A stretch of DNA of 64,000 nt from DASVBE01 sp963770375 (GTDB lineage Bacteria > Actinomycetota > Actinomycetes > Streptosporangiales > Streptosporangiaceae): positions 1-64,000 of the forward strand of contig CAVYPM010000011.1 in assembly GCA_963770375.1 (NCBI GenBank), written 5' to 3'. Below the pieces are notes generated by a model, which saw nothing but the letters and a program-made list of their open reading frames with translations, was not told the DNA's origin and ran no database searches. This document shows positions 46,736-55,000 of the stretch, in pieces; within the stretch, counting starts at the first letter, position 1; every line of letters begins with the position of its first letter. The position numbers were made by a program, and so were the translations under genes.

Positions 46736-47896
46736 CTACCCGCCCAGGGCCTGGTAGGCCGCGGTCAGGTAGGCGTCGCTGCGCGGCGAGCCGACCACGC
46801 CCGCGCCCATGTTGTTCATCATGTAGGAGAACGTCATCTGGCGGTCCACGTCCATGATGATCATCGAGCCGCCCCAGCCGCCCCAGAAGCAGATCTTGCT
46901 GTCCGGGATGCTCGCGATGGTCTCGGGGACCGGCAGCCCGTAGCCGATGCCGAACCGCAGCGGGACGCCGAGCACCAGGTCGGGGCCGTGCGCCTGCTCC
47001 TGGAAGATCAGCTCGATGGTGGCCGGGGACAGCAGCCGGTGCCCCTCGGTCTCGCCGCCGAGCGAGAGCGCGGACATGATCCGGCCGACCGAGCGGGCGT
47101 TGCCGTGCCCGTTCAGCGCGCCCATGTCGGCCTTCCGCCAGCCGGGCGTGTTGGCCGCGTTCGCGTCCGCCTCCGGGCCGAGGAAGGTCCGCTTGGCCAC
47201 GTTGTCGTCCGGCAGCGCGTTGAGGTCGAACGGCAGCGGCGGGGGCGGCACCACGTTGGCGATCCGGCCCCAGTCGGCTTCCTTCGCGCCGATCTGGAAG
47301 TCGGCGCCGATCGGCCCGGCGATCTCGGCGGCCACGAAGTCCTTCAGGTGCTGCCCGGTGATCCGCCGGATGACCTCGCCGACCAGGTGGCCCTGGTTGT
47401 TGGCGTGGTAGCCGGACGCGGTGCCCGGCTCCCACCAGGGCGCCTGCGCGGCCAGCTTCGCGGTGGCCGAGTCCCAGTCGTACATGTCCTCGATCACGAA
47501 CGGGCGCTCCCAGCCGGACACCCCCGAGGTGTGCGACATGAGGTGCCGGACCTCGATCTCGCCCTTGCCGCTGGCCGCGAACTCGGGCCAGTACCTGGCC
47601 ACCGGCGCGAACACGTCCAGCTCGCCGCGGTCCACCAGCATCAGCGCGGCCAGGCTGGTGATGGTCTTGGTGGTGGACCACACGTTGGTGATCGTGTGCT
47701 CGTCCCAGGGCACCGTGCGGGCGGTGTCACGGTGGCCGCCCCACATGTCGATCACGGTCTCGCCGGCCACGTTCATCCATACCGACGCGCCGAGTTCCTC
47801 ACCGGAGGCCAGGTTCGCCTCCAGGGCGGACCGCACCGCCTCGAACGGCCCGGCGCACTGGCCCTGGATCGCGGGCTTTCCCTGGACTTCAGTCAT
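46736..47896 (-). CDS. Serine hydrolase, class C beta-lactamase/EstB family
   Basis: A 386-residue enzyme. The SxxK motif is STTK (NVWSTTKTITSLAALMLVDRGEL), the YxN motif is YHAN (SGYHANNQGHLVGEVIRRITG), and the third motif region is GGWGGSMIIMDVDRQ. It also has HTSGVSGWERP. No signal peptide is present, which favours an intracellular esterase or amidase over a resistance beta-lactamase. Start ATG 47896 follows GCGAGGGGATC. It runs in the same direction as the downstream kinase gene but is separated from it by a terminator-like hairpin. Confidence 0.88.
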   Translation of the reverse strand: MTEVQGKPAIQGQCAGPFEAVRSALEANLASGEELGASVWMNVAGETVIDMWGGHRDTARTVPWDEHTITNVWSTTKTITSLAALMLVDRGELDVFAPVARYWPEFAASGKGEIEVRHLMSHTSGVSGWERPFVIEDMYDWDSATAKLAAQAPWWEPGTASGYHANNQGHLVGEVIRRITGQHLKDFVAAEIAGPIGADFQIGAKEADWGRIANVVPPPPLPFDLNALPDDNVAKRTFLGPEADANAANTPGWRKADMGALNGHGNARSVGRIMSALSLGGETEGHRLLSPATIELIFQEQAHGPDLVLGVPLRFGIGYGLPVPETIASIPDSKICFWGGWGGSMIIMDVDRQMTFSYMMNNMGAGVVGSPRSDAYLTAAYQALGG

Positions 47897-47998
47897 GATC
47901 CCCTCGCCCTTCGCCGGTGCGGCGCCAACGCCGCTTCCTGGCACCAACTATGACAGTGCGCGGCTCGCCCCGGCAGCCGCCGGCCCCGGCACACTGGA

Positions 47999-49189
47999 GT
48001 GGTGACCGAACCGGATTCGCCTCCCGCCGAGAAGCGGGTGACCTGGGCCGAGCTGTTCTTCGACCTGGTCTTCGTGTTCGCCGTGACCGAGGTCTCCACG
48101 CTGCTCGCGCACGACCGCAGCGGGGCCGGGCTGCTCCGCGCGGTGATCGTGTTCGTGCCGTGCTACTGGCTGTGGGTGGGCACCTCGATCCAGGTCAACC
48201 AGCGGGACATCAGCCGCCCGTCGCTGCGCCTGGCGGTGTTCGCGGTGGCGCTGGCGGGGATCTTCATGGCGCTCGCCATCCCCCGCGCCTACACGGGCCT
48301 GGGCCTGCTGTTCGCGCTGGCCTACTGGGCCGGCCGGATCGTGCTCGGCGCCGGGCAGCTGCGCGACGCGGCCCGCAGCGGGGTGCTCCCGGTCAACCCG
48401 TTCACGCTGAGCATGGCGGTGACCGGGCCGCTGCTGGTGATCGGCGCGCTGCTGCCGGCCGGGCCACGGGAGGCCGTGTGGGCGGTGGCCGCCGCGCTCG
48501 ACCTGGCGTCGCCCACGCTGCTGCGGGCCCGGCTGAAGCTGATGCACTTCGACGCGGCTCACCTGGCCGAGCGGTTCGGCGCGTTCGTGCTGATCGCGCT
48601 GGGCGAGTCGGTGGTCGCGATCGGCGCCGCGGCGGCGTCCGAGGACCGGCTCAGCCTGGCCAGCGGGGTGGCGGTGGCCGCCGCGTTCGCCCTGGTCTGC
48701 GGGCTGGCCTGGGTCTACTTCCACTTCGCCGCGGACGCCATGCGGCACTCGCTGGCCACCGCGCGGGTGCAGACCGACATCACCAGGCTGGTGCTGTCCT
48801 ACGGGCACCTTTTGTTCATCGCCGCGATCATCATGGTCGCGGTGGGCATGCACCAGGCGGTGACCCAGCCGGGCGACCCGCTCGGCGTGGCGGGCAGCGC
48901 CCTGCTGGCCGGGGGGACCGCGCTGTACCTGGCCACGTTCGGCTTCACCCGGTGGGCGATGTTCCGGCTGGTGTCGTGGACCCGGCTGACCGCGGCGGCC
49001 GGCGTGCTGGTCTTCCTGCCGGTGGCGATCGTGCTGCCCGCGCTGGCGGCGCTGGCCGTGCTGGCGGCCGGGGTGGCTGCGCTGAACGTGGTCGAGTATG
49101 CGCGGGTGGAGAAGATCGGCTGGCGGGCCTTGCTCGCCCGGCGGGATCGCGAGCAGTCCGGTGCCGGGAGTGGGCCGTCATCACCGTAA
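47999..49189 (+). CDS. Low-temperature-requirement A (LtrA) family membrane protein
   Basis: A 396-residue protein with about eleven membrane helices. The LtrA hallmark is VTWAELFFDLVFVFAVTEVSTLL at the start, then DAAHLAERFGAFVLIALGESVVAIG and YGHLLFIAAIIMVAVGMHQAV. The family is linked to growth at low temperature in Listeria and is otherwise uncharacterised. Two adjacent GTG codons (47999, 48002) can start it. It diverges from the serine hydrolase with about 100 bases between the starts. Confidence 0.88.
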   Translation: MVTEPDSPPAEKRVTWAELFFDLVFVFAVTEVSTLLAHDRSGAGLLRAVIVFVPCYWLWVGTSIQVNQRDISRPSLRLAVFAVALAGIFMALAIPRAYTGLGLLFALAYWAGRIVLGAGQLRDAARSGVLPVNPFTLSMAVTGPLLVIGALLPAGPREAVWAVAAALDLASPTLLRARLKLMHFDAAHLAERFGAFVLIALGESVVAIGAAAASEDRLSLASGVAVAAAFALVCGLAWVYFHFAADAMRHSLATARVQTDITRLVLSYGHLLFIAAIIMVAVGMHQAVTQPGDPLGVAGSALLAGGTALYLATFGFTRWAMFRLVSWTRLTAAAGVLVFLPVAIVLPALAALAVLAAGVAALNVVEYARVEKIGWRALLARRDREQSGAGSGPSSP

Positions 49190-49236
49190 CCCGTTGATCT
49201 TGGCGTTGTTGCCGAGCCAGCCATTAGGCTGCAAAG

Positions 49237-49890
49237 GTGGCAAATCTTCCCAGCCAGGCTGGGCCGCCCGGCCGCCCGCCCGAGCTGCGGGTGTCGGACG
49301 CCGACCGCGAACAGGTCGCTGAGACCCTGCGGCACGCGGCGGGCGAGGGCCGGCTCACCATGGACGAGCTCGACGAACGGCTTGGCGCCGCGTACGCCGC
49401 CAAGACGTTCAGCGACCTGGCCCCGCTGACCAGTGACCTGCCGGGGGTGGCCGGCCAGCGGCCCGCCGCCCCGGCTCCCGGCGGGCGGATCGGGGGCACC
49501 GCCACCTCGCACGTTGCGATTGCCGTGATGGGCGGCTTCGCCCGCAAGGGCCCGTGGGTGGCGCCGGGCACGTTCACCGCGCTCGCGCTGATGGGCGGGG
49601 GCAGCATCGACCTGCGCGAGGCCCGGTTCAGCGAGCCGGTGCTGACCATCTACGCGGTGGCCATCATGGGCGGCATCGAGGTCATCTGCCCCGAGGACGT
49701 CGAGGTGATCGTGCACCAGATCCCGATCATGGGCGGGGTGGACGGGCCGAAGGGCATCACCAGGGACCCGCCGCCCGGCGCCCCGCGGGTCGAGGTGTGG
49801 GCGGTCGCGGTGATGGGCGGCGTCGACGTCAAGGTCAAGCCGCCCAAGGGCGAGTCCAAGCGGCGGCGGAAGGAGCTCGGCCAGGGCTAG
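49237..49890 (+). CDS. DUF1707 (SHOCT-like) protein with LiaF-like beta domain
   Basis: The N-terminal DUF1707 helix pair (LRVSDADREQVAETLRHAAGEGRLTMDELDERLGAAYAAKTFSDLAPLTSDLPG) is followed by a right-handed beta structure with recurring IMGG (AVMGGFARKG, ALMGGGSIDLREARF, AIMGGIEVICPEDVEVIVHQIPIMGGVDG, AVMGGVDVKV). That domain resembles the cell-wall-active-antibiotic-response (LiaF C-terminal) domain. The basic tail is KPPKGESKRRRKELGQG. No membrane helix. It is possibly a cytosolic envelope-stress accessory; its stop overlaps the convergent hydrolase stop. Confidence 0.88.
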   Translation: MANLPSQAGPPGRPPELRVSDADREQVAETLRHAAGEGRLTMDELDERLGAAYAAKTFSDLAPLTSDLPGVAGQRPAAPAPGGRIGGTATSHVAIAVMGGFARKGPWVAPGTFTALALMGGGSIDLREARFSEPVLTIYAVAIMGGIEVICPEDVEVIVHQIPIMGGVDGPKGITRDPPPGAPRVEVWAVAVMGGVDVKVKPPKGESKRRRKELGQG

Positions 49891-50639
49891 CCCGGCAGGC
49901 TGGCCAGGAAGTCCCTGATGATCCTGGCGCCCTGGGCCGGGTCGTGCAGCATCCACCAGTGGCTGAGCCCGTCGAGCACGGCTTCCTGCGCGCCGAGCCG
50001 CTGCGCCGTCTGGTGGGCCAGCGCGGGTCCGCCGGTGTAGGGGTCCGCGGTGGCGTTGATCACCAGCATCGGCCGGCGCTCGGCCGACTCGAGCTGCTGG
50101 CCCCAGGTGGCCATCGCGGGCTGCCGGGCCGAGCGGTACAGGGCCAGGATGCACGGGCCGGTCTCCGGGCCGAGGTTCTCCGCGCTGGAGCGGGCCGCCG
50201 CCTCGGTCATCCCGGCCTGGACCAGCGCTTCGGTCCGCGGCCCGGGCGGGCCGCTGAACATGGCGGCGACGAACTCCTCGCCGGCGCCCTCGGTCTGCCA
50301 GACCTGGGCCAGGTCGTGCCAGACGTAGCCGGGGTCGAGCGTCCCGGCGATGTCCGTGGCCCAGGACCGGACCAGGTCCGGCCGGGCCGCCGCCAGCCGG
50401 GCCACGTGGATGCCGCCCCAGTCGTGCCCGATCAGGTCGTGGGGGGCGCCGGCGAGGTTCTCCACTTCGGCGGTGAGCCACGCCAGGTAGTCATCGGAGG
50501 TGGCGCCGAACCCGCCCGGCACCGGAGCGCCGAAGCCGGGCGGGGACAGGGTGATCGCGTCCTCCCGGCCCAGCTCGGCCAGCAGGGGGTCCCAGATCGC
50601 CGCGGTCTCAGGTACTCCGTGCACGAAGATCACAGCCAT
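49887..50639 (-). CDS. Alpha/beta-hydrolase (haloalkane dehalogenase/epoxide hydrolase-like)
   Basis: A 250-residue hydrolase. HGVPETAAIWDPLL supplies the oxyanion region, the nucleophile is Asp in IGHDWGGIHVARL, and the catalytic His is in DGLSHWWMLHDP. An Asp nucleophile indicates haloalkane dehalogenase, epoxide hydrolase or fluoroacetate dehalogenase chemistry rather than esterase; a late acid is plausible in NATADPYTGG. Start ATG 50639 follows GCAAGGAGTTCCGCG. The 50640-50925 interval upstream holds no gene I can support. Confidence 0.88.
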   Translation of the reverse strand: MAVIFVHGVPETAAIWDPLLAELGREDAITLSPPGFGAPVPGGFGATSDDYLAWLTAEVENLAGAPHDLIGHDWGGIHVARLAAARPDLVRSWATDIAGTLDPGYVWHDLAQVWQTEGAGEEFVAAMFSGPPGPRTEALVQAGMTEAAARSSAENLGPETGPCILALYRSARQPAMATWGQQLESAERRPMLVINATADPYTGGPALAHQTAQRLGAQEAVLDGLSHWWMLHDPAQGARIIRDFLASLPG

Positions 50640-50925
50640 CGCGGAACTCCTTGCGGGAGAGGGGCTTCGGCAGCCACCGTCTCATGATCGGGCCTGGCGA
50701 CCACTAGCAGGTGTGCACATGCGGGCGGATTGCGGCCGGCTGGTCTGAAAGGGACGGCGCGGTTATGGCGCAGGGGCCGACGGGACCGTCGCGCTCATCC
50801 TCGCCCCTGAAATCACCCGGCCGCCGCCGATGAGAACCCGCGGCTCCCGTCGTCTCAACGCGGTAGGTCACCGTGCGCCGACGGCTGCGGACGGCGCAGA
50901 GCTGCAAACGGCAAGGAGATCGGCA

Positions 50926-51426
50926 GTGACACCTCATCGGCATGGGCCGGCCAGCATCGGATTCCCGAACGATCTCGAGATTGTCGTCACCCGGGAGTTC
51001 AGAGCTCCGATCGGGCTCGTCTTCGACGTATCCACGAAGCCCGAGCATGTGCGGAACACGATCGCCCCGTTCGGGGAGGAAGTGACGGAGTGCTCGATCG
51101 ACCTGCGCGTCGGCGGGAATTACCACTTCGTCTTCGTGCCCGACGGCGGACCCGAGTGCTCGTTCCGCGGCACCTTCCTTGAGGTCGAGCCGCCGGCCAG
51201 GACCGTCCAGACGTGGCTGTTCGACGGGTGGCCAGATGCGGAGGCCGTCGAGTCGATGGATCTGCACGAGGCTGACGGGGTGACGACGCTGACGTACAGC
51301 CTGGCGTTCCGCGACAAGGCGGGCCGGGACCACATGACCAAATACGACGGTCTCCTCGCCAACTTCGACAACGTCGAGGATTACCTGAGGTCGCTGCCTG
51401 GTCCAGAAGGCACGGTCTCTGGGTAA
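50926..51426 (+). CDS. SRPBCC/AHSA1-family protein
   Basis: A 166-residue START-like fold: DLEIVVTREFRAPIGLVFDVSTKPEHVRNTIAPFGEEVTECSIDLRVGGNYHFVFVPDGG, FRGTFLEVEPPARTVQTWLFDGWPDAEAVESM and the C-terminal helix MTKYDGLLANFDNVEDYLRSL. It binds a small hydrophobic ligand or acts as a co-chaperone-like domain; the ligand is unknown. The GTG at 50926 has AAGGAGAT seven bases upstream. Base use (more A and T) is slightly less GC-extreme than in its neighbours, which may mean later arrival. Confidence 0.85.
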   Translation: MTPHRHGPASIGFPNDLEIVVTREFRAPIGLVFDVSTKPEHVRNTIAPFGEEVTECSIDLRVGGNYHFVFVPDGGPECSFRGTFLEVEPPARTVQTWLFDGWPDAEAVESMDLHEADGVTTLTYSLAFRDKAGRDHMTKYDGLLANFDNVEDYLRSLPGPEGTVSG

Positions 51427-51537
51427 TTGCGGGCCGGGGCGTGGTCCCGCTGCTCAGCCGCGCGGTCCGCGATCTCCCCGCCGGCCCGGCGCCGGTACTG
51501 TCAGCAGCGCAGGCTGACCGCTGACCAGAGGACGGGC

Positions 51538-52551
51538 ATGTACCAGAGCGATCCGGAGGCCCGGCCCGACACCGAGTTCGCGCCCGGCGAGCTGCGCTGG
51601 CTGGTGACCGGGAACACCGGCCGCCTGCTCGATGACCGGCGCACGCCGGTCCGCGTAACCGCGCTCGACCTCGCGCACGGCTACTTCGAGGCGGAGATCC
51701 TGGCCTTCGAGGACGCCGGCGCGCGCTGGCTGATCCCGCTGGAGGACGTGACCCGCTACCAGTTCGCGCCCGAGGGGAAAAGCGCCGGCCCGGACGCGGT
51801 CGCGGCCATGACCGAGGCGATCGCCCGGCTGGACGTCCCCCTGGAGATCACCGCGGACCCGGCCGCCGGCCTGCGTTCCCGCGGGGAGATCGCGGCCGCC
51901 CGGGAGCACGCGGACGCCTGGCTGACCGCGCACGGGGTTGCGGAAAGCATCGACCCGGACCCGTACATCGCCCGGTGCCGCGGCAGTGACGACGCAGCCG
52001 GCTGGCTGGCCGCGTACCTGGCCGAGGCCACCCCGCCCGGCCTGGCCACGCCTTCTGACCTGGCCGCCCTCGACGCCGAGCTCACCGCCGGCTACGTCAG
52101 CAGCCCGGGGTCCGGCGACCTGGTCCGCGCGCACCTGATCGTGCTGGCCGAGCTTGGCCTGTGCGACTACCGGGGCAAGGCCATCCGCGACCCGGCCAGC
52201 CTGGACGGCCCGTACAGCCGCGACGCCCGCCGGGCGCACATCATCGCGCGGGCCGGGTTCACCCAGGCACTGTGGGCCCGCGCGGACCACGACGGGCTGA
52301 TGCTCTACCGGGGCATCGCCCTGTCCGGCCGCGCCCGGCTGGCGGTCCGCACGGACACGCTCATCTCCGCGACGTTCGCCCGCCCGGTGGCCGAGAGCCA
52401 CTTCAACGGGATCCGCTCGGCCGCGGCGGCCCTGCTGCGCTGCCGCCTTCCGGCCGACCGCCTGCTGTTCACGTTCCTGGAGACGGCGGCGATGAACCGG
52501 CAATTCCTTGAGGCCGAGGCCGTGCTGCTCCCCGGCGAGGGGCTCATCTGA
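51538..52551 (+). CDS. Putative ADP-ribosyltransferase-fold protein (R-S-E type), uncharacterised
   Basis: A 337-residue protein with no known name. The N-terminal 100 residues form a small beta domain (ALDLAHGYFEAEILAFEDAGARWLIPLEDVTRYQF), and a helical middle follows. The C-terminal 100 residues carry three motifs in ART order: LMLYRGIAL (Arg258), ISATFARPVAESHF (Ser277-Thr279) and FLEAEAVLLPG (Glu325/Glu327). These fit the R-S-ExE signature of arginine-type mono-ADP-ribosyltransferases, whose ExE strand often reads E-x-E-V-L. There is no signal peptide or toxin-system gene beside it. Start ATG 51538 follows AGAGGACGG. The assignment rests on motif reading alone; a nonenzymatic relative is possible. 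Confidence 0.5.
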   Translation: MYQSDPEARPDTEFAPGELRWLVTGNTGRLLDDRRTPVRVTALDLAHGYFEAEILAFEDAGARWLIPLEDVTRYQFAPEGKSAGPDAVAAMTEAIARLDVPLEITADPAAGLRSRGEIAAAREHADAWLTAHGVAESIDPDPYIARCRGSDDAAGWLAAYLAEATPPGLATPSDLAALDAELTAGYVSSPGSGDLVRAHLIVLAELGLCDYRGKAIRDPASLDGPYSRDARRAHIIARAGFTQALWARADHDGLMLYRGIALSGRARLAVRTDTLISATFARPVAESHFNGIRSAAAALLRCRLPADRLLFTFLETAAMNRQFLEAEAVLLPGEGLI

Positions 52552-52554
52552 CAC

Positions 52555-52833
52555 GTGCTTGATCTTCCGGACGGAGTACGCATTAAAGCGATGGCGGCCG
52601 GGGCGACCGTGTGGCTCGACGATCTGCCGGCCATCGTGGCCTCGCTGGAGCGGGACTGGGCGATCACGGCCGGCCAGACGCTGTCCGGCGGCACCGATTC
52701 GTACGTCGCCGAGGTCAAAGCGGCCGACGGCAGCCCGGCCGTGCTGAAGGTGATCTTCCCGCGGGACGTGCCGTCCGCCCGGAACGAGATCACCGTGCTG
52801 CTGCTGGCCGCGGCCGACGCGCTGGCCGGGTAA
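52555..52833 (+). pseudogene. Truncated aminoglycoside/hydroxyurea antibiotic-resistance kinase (N-terminal part only)
   Basis: The 92-residue product matches the N-terminal lobe of the aminoglycoside/hydroxyurea phosphotransferase family: LERDWAITAGQTLSGGTDSYVAEV, PAVLKVIFPRDVPSARNEITVLLLAAADALAG. The Brenner HGDxxxxN motif and all C-terminal parts are missing; TAA follows at once. It starts three bases after the ART-like gene stop. It is therefore a remnant and cannot phosphorylate. The next gene begins 60 bases later, so the deletion removed about two thirds of the gene. Confidence 0.7.
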
Positions 52834-52892
52834 GCCCCTGGCGGGCGTGACATAGTTCGCTCGTCAGGCCGGCTGCCGAAGGAGCCTCCCCG

Positions 52893-53379
52893 ATGCCCGA
52901 CCAGAAATACCCCAAGATCATCATGCAGGCACGAGCTGGCCGCGCTCAGCCAGCGCCGGCAGCGCCGCGAGGAGCGGGCCGCGGACCTGATCACGAAGTT
53001 CTCCGGGTCCATGCAGTTCGTTTACCTGCACATCGGCTGGTTCACGGTCTGGATCGTGCTGAACGTGACCATCGCGCGGTTCGACCCGTTCCCGTTCGGG
53101 CTGCTCACCCTGATCGTGTCGCTGGAGGCGATCTTCCTGTCCACGTTCGTCCTGCTCAGCCAGAACCGGGAGTCGGCCCGGCAGGACCTGAGGTCGGAGA
53201 TCGACTTCGAGACCAACGTGCTGTCCGAGGTCTGGCTGGAGGCGGTGGCCGACAAGCTCGGCATCGACGTAGCCCGGGTCTACGCGGTGGCCAAGGACCG
53301 GCTCGCCGAGGCCAAGGCCGAGCAGGAGCCCGGCGCCCCGCCGGCCGCGGCGGGGTCAGCGGCCGGCCGGGCCGGGTAG
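52893..53379 (+). CDS. DUF1003 membrane protein (one frameshift)
   Basis: After MPDQKYPKIIMQ the frame changes near 52930 (one G in GGCACGAG region) and continues HELAALSQRRQRREERAADLITKFSGSMQFVYLHIGWFTVWIVLNVTIARFDPFPFGLLTLIVSLEAIFLSTFVLLSQNRESARQDLRSEIDFETN. This is the DUF1003 signature: two membrane helices with the PFPF turn and an R/Q-rich helix, then a coiled tail. Function is unknown. The ATG at 52893 follows GAAGGAGCC. Confidence 0.82.
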
Positions 53380-53384
53380 CCGCG

Positions 53385-54632
53385 GTGCCCGCCAGCGGCG
53401 GCGATGGGCTGCGCATCCTGCACTGGAACGTGCACTCCTGGAAGGACGACGGCGGCCAGCCGAGCTTCGGGGAGATCGCCGCGTTCATCGGCGGGCAGGA
53501 CCCGGACGTGGTGTCGCTGGTCGAGGTCAGCGAGCCGTGGGCGGCGCCGGGCCGGCTGCCCGAGCTGGCCCGGCAGACCGGGTCCGCGTGGGTGTTCTCC
53601 CCGGCGGTGGAGCTGGGCGGCGACGCGCCGGAGCGCGGGTACGGCAACGCGCTGCTGGTCCGCCCGCCCCTGCTCGCGGTCCAGCAGTGGACGCTGACCT
53701 GGCCGCCGCGGGTGTACGACGGCACCGAGCCGTCCGAGGCCCGCACGGTGGCGCTGGCCCGGGTGCCGCTGGGCGACGGCGCGCTGTGGGTGGGCAGCAC
53801 GCACCTGCCCAGCAGCCGCCGGCCCGTCCGCCTGACCGCCCTCAGCCAGCTGCTCGGCCTGACCGCGAAGCTCGAGGAGCCCTGGCTGATCTGCGGGGAC
53901 TTCAACGAGGCCGCGGCGGGCTGGCCCGGGCTGGCGCAGCGGGCCCGGACCTACCCGGACCCGCCGCAGCTCAGCCACCCGGCCGGCCTGCCGGTCCGGG
54001 CGATCGACTACTGCATTGCCTCGCCCGCGCTGGCGGTCACCGCCCGCGTGCTGGACGCGCCCGGGTCCGACCACCTCCCGGTGCTGGCCGAGATCAGCGG
54101 GCCGCTCCGCGTAACCCAGGTGCGGCTCGTCCTGCGCCTCGCGTTGAATATCCGGGTGCGCATCGAGCCGATGACGCTGGCCTACGCGACCGAGGTCGCG
54201 ACCTGGCGCTACCCGCCGCCCTATGACCTGAACGACATGACCGGCGCCGATCCCGCCTTCCTGGCCAGCCCGGAGAGCGGCTTCTGGGCGCTGACCGGGG
54301 ACGGCGGGCTGCTCGGTTTCCGCTCGTTCGGCCCGGACGGCCGGGTGCCCGGCTATGACTACGACGAGTCGGCCCTGGACACCGGCGGCGGCCTGCGTCC
54401 CGACCTGACCGGCCGCGGCCTGGGCGCGCGGGCTATCTCGGCCGGCCTGGCGTTCGGGCAGCGCGAGTTCGCGCCCGCCGCGTTCCGGATGACGATCGCC
54501 GCCTTCAACATCCGGGCCCAGCGGGTCGTCCTCGGTCTCGGCTTCACGCTCACGGCCAGCTTCCTGGCCACCACAACCGGCGTCCGCTACCAGATCCTGG
54601 TCCGCCCGTCGGGGCCGCCCGCCGGCCGGTGA
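53385..54632 (+). CDS. Endonuclease/exonuclease/phosphatase protein fused in frame to a GNAT acetyltransferase
   Basis: The first 240 residues are an EEP-fold hydrolase: LRILHWNVHSW, VSLVEVSEP (metal Glu), GSTHLPSSRRPVR, ICGDFNEAA (Asp and Asn) and the catalytic end GSDHLPVLAEI. The same frame then continues through VRLVLRLALNIRVRIEPM into a GNAT domain with LTGRGLGARAISAGLAFGQREF and FRMTIAAFNIRAQRVVLGLGF. Since a TAA lies in another frame directly at the end of the EEP domain (GCGTAACCC, about 54109), the fusion may arise from one missing or extra G in the preceding GGG. Treat it as a possible artefact of two adjacent genes. GTG start, five bases after the DUF1003 stop. Confidence 0.7.
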   Translation: MPASGGDGLRILHWNVHSWKDDGGQPSFGEIAAFIGGQDPDVVSLVEVSEPWAAPGRLPELARQTGSAWVFSPAVELGGDAPERGYGNALLVRPPLLAVQQWTLTWPPRVYDGTEPSEARTVALARVPLGDGALWVGSTHLPSSRRPVRLTALSQLLGLTAKLEEPWLICGDFNEAAAGWPGLAQRARTYPDPPQLSHPAGLPVRAIDYCIASPALAVTARVLDAPGSDHLPVLAEISGPLRVTQVRLVLRLALNIRVRIEPMTLAYATEVATWRYPPPYDLNDMTGADPAFLASPESGFWALTGDGGLLGFRSFGPDGRVPGYDYDESALDTGGGLRPDLTGRGLGARAISAGLAFGQREFAPAAFRMTIAAFNIRAQRVVLGLGFTLTASFLATTTGVRYQILVRPSGPPAGR

Positions 54633-54683
54633 CCGGCTCCCCTCCTCGGCGGCCCCGGCGGGCGCGGCCCGGCCGGGCGCGGC

Positions 54684-54989
54684 TCAGCCGGCCGGCATCC
54701 GGTAGGAGCCGACGATCCCGGCGTCGGTGCCTGCCGGGCCGGTGACGCAGCGCTCGGCGATGTTCGCCTGGAACTCGGCGAACGCGGCCGAGTCGTGCAG
54801 CGGGTTATGGTCGCCGTCGAGGACCGCGACGTGCATGAAGCTGACCCCGTCGGCCAGCCGGAACGCGGCGTACGCGATCTGGCCCGGGTCCTTGGCGTTC
54901 AGTTCGGCGAACACCTGCCGGATCAGGCGCTCGTTCTCGTCTGCGCACTCGGGCTTGGTGGTGTAACGGACGATCTTGGTAACGCTCAT
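54684..54989 (-). CDS. Small dimeric alpha/beta-barrel (ABM-like) protein
   Basis: A 101-residue protein: VTKIVRYTTKPECADENERLIRQVFAELNAKDPGQIAYAAFRLADGVSFMHVAVLDGD, DSAAFAEFQANIAERCV. The beta-alpha-beta-beta pattern is that of antibiotic-biosynthesis-monooxygenase-like ferredoxin folds. No cofactor motif is expected in the family; function unknown. It is the last gene of a four-gene unit on this strand, 12 bases after the preceding stop, preceded by GGGAGGGGC. Confidence 0.75.
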   Translation of the reverse strand: MSVTKIVRYTTKPECADENERLIRQVFAELNAKDPGQIAYAAFRLADGVSFMHVAVLDGDHNPLHDSAAFAEFQANIAERCVTGPAGTDAGIVGSYRMPAG

Positions 54990-55000
54990 GCTGCCCCTCC

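Noticed and set aside
47999..50481. Minus-strand ORFs over ltrA and the DUF1707 gene
   Set aside because: They are reverse-frame shadows of well-supported genes with membrane and beta-repeat motifs on the plus strand.
52893..54632. One giant gene from DUF1003 to GNAT
   Set aside because: The first part of that frame contradicts the DUF1003 membrane motifs found in the other frame; the EEP gene has its own GTG directly after the DUF1003 stop.
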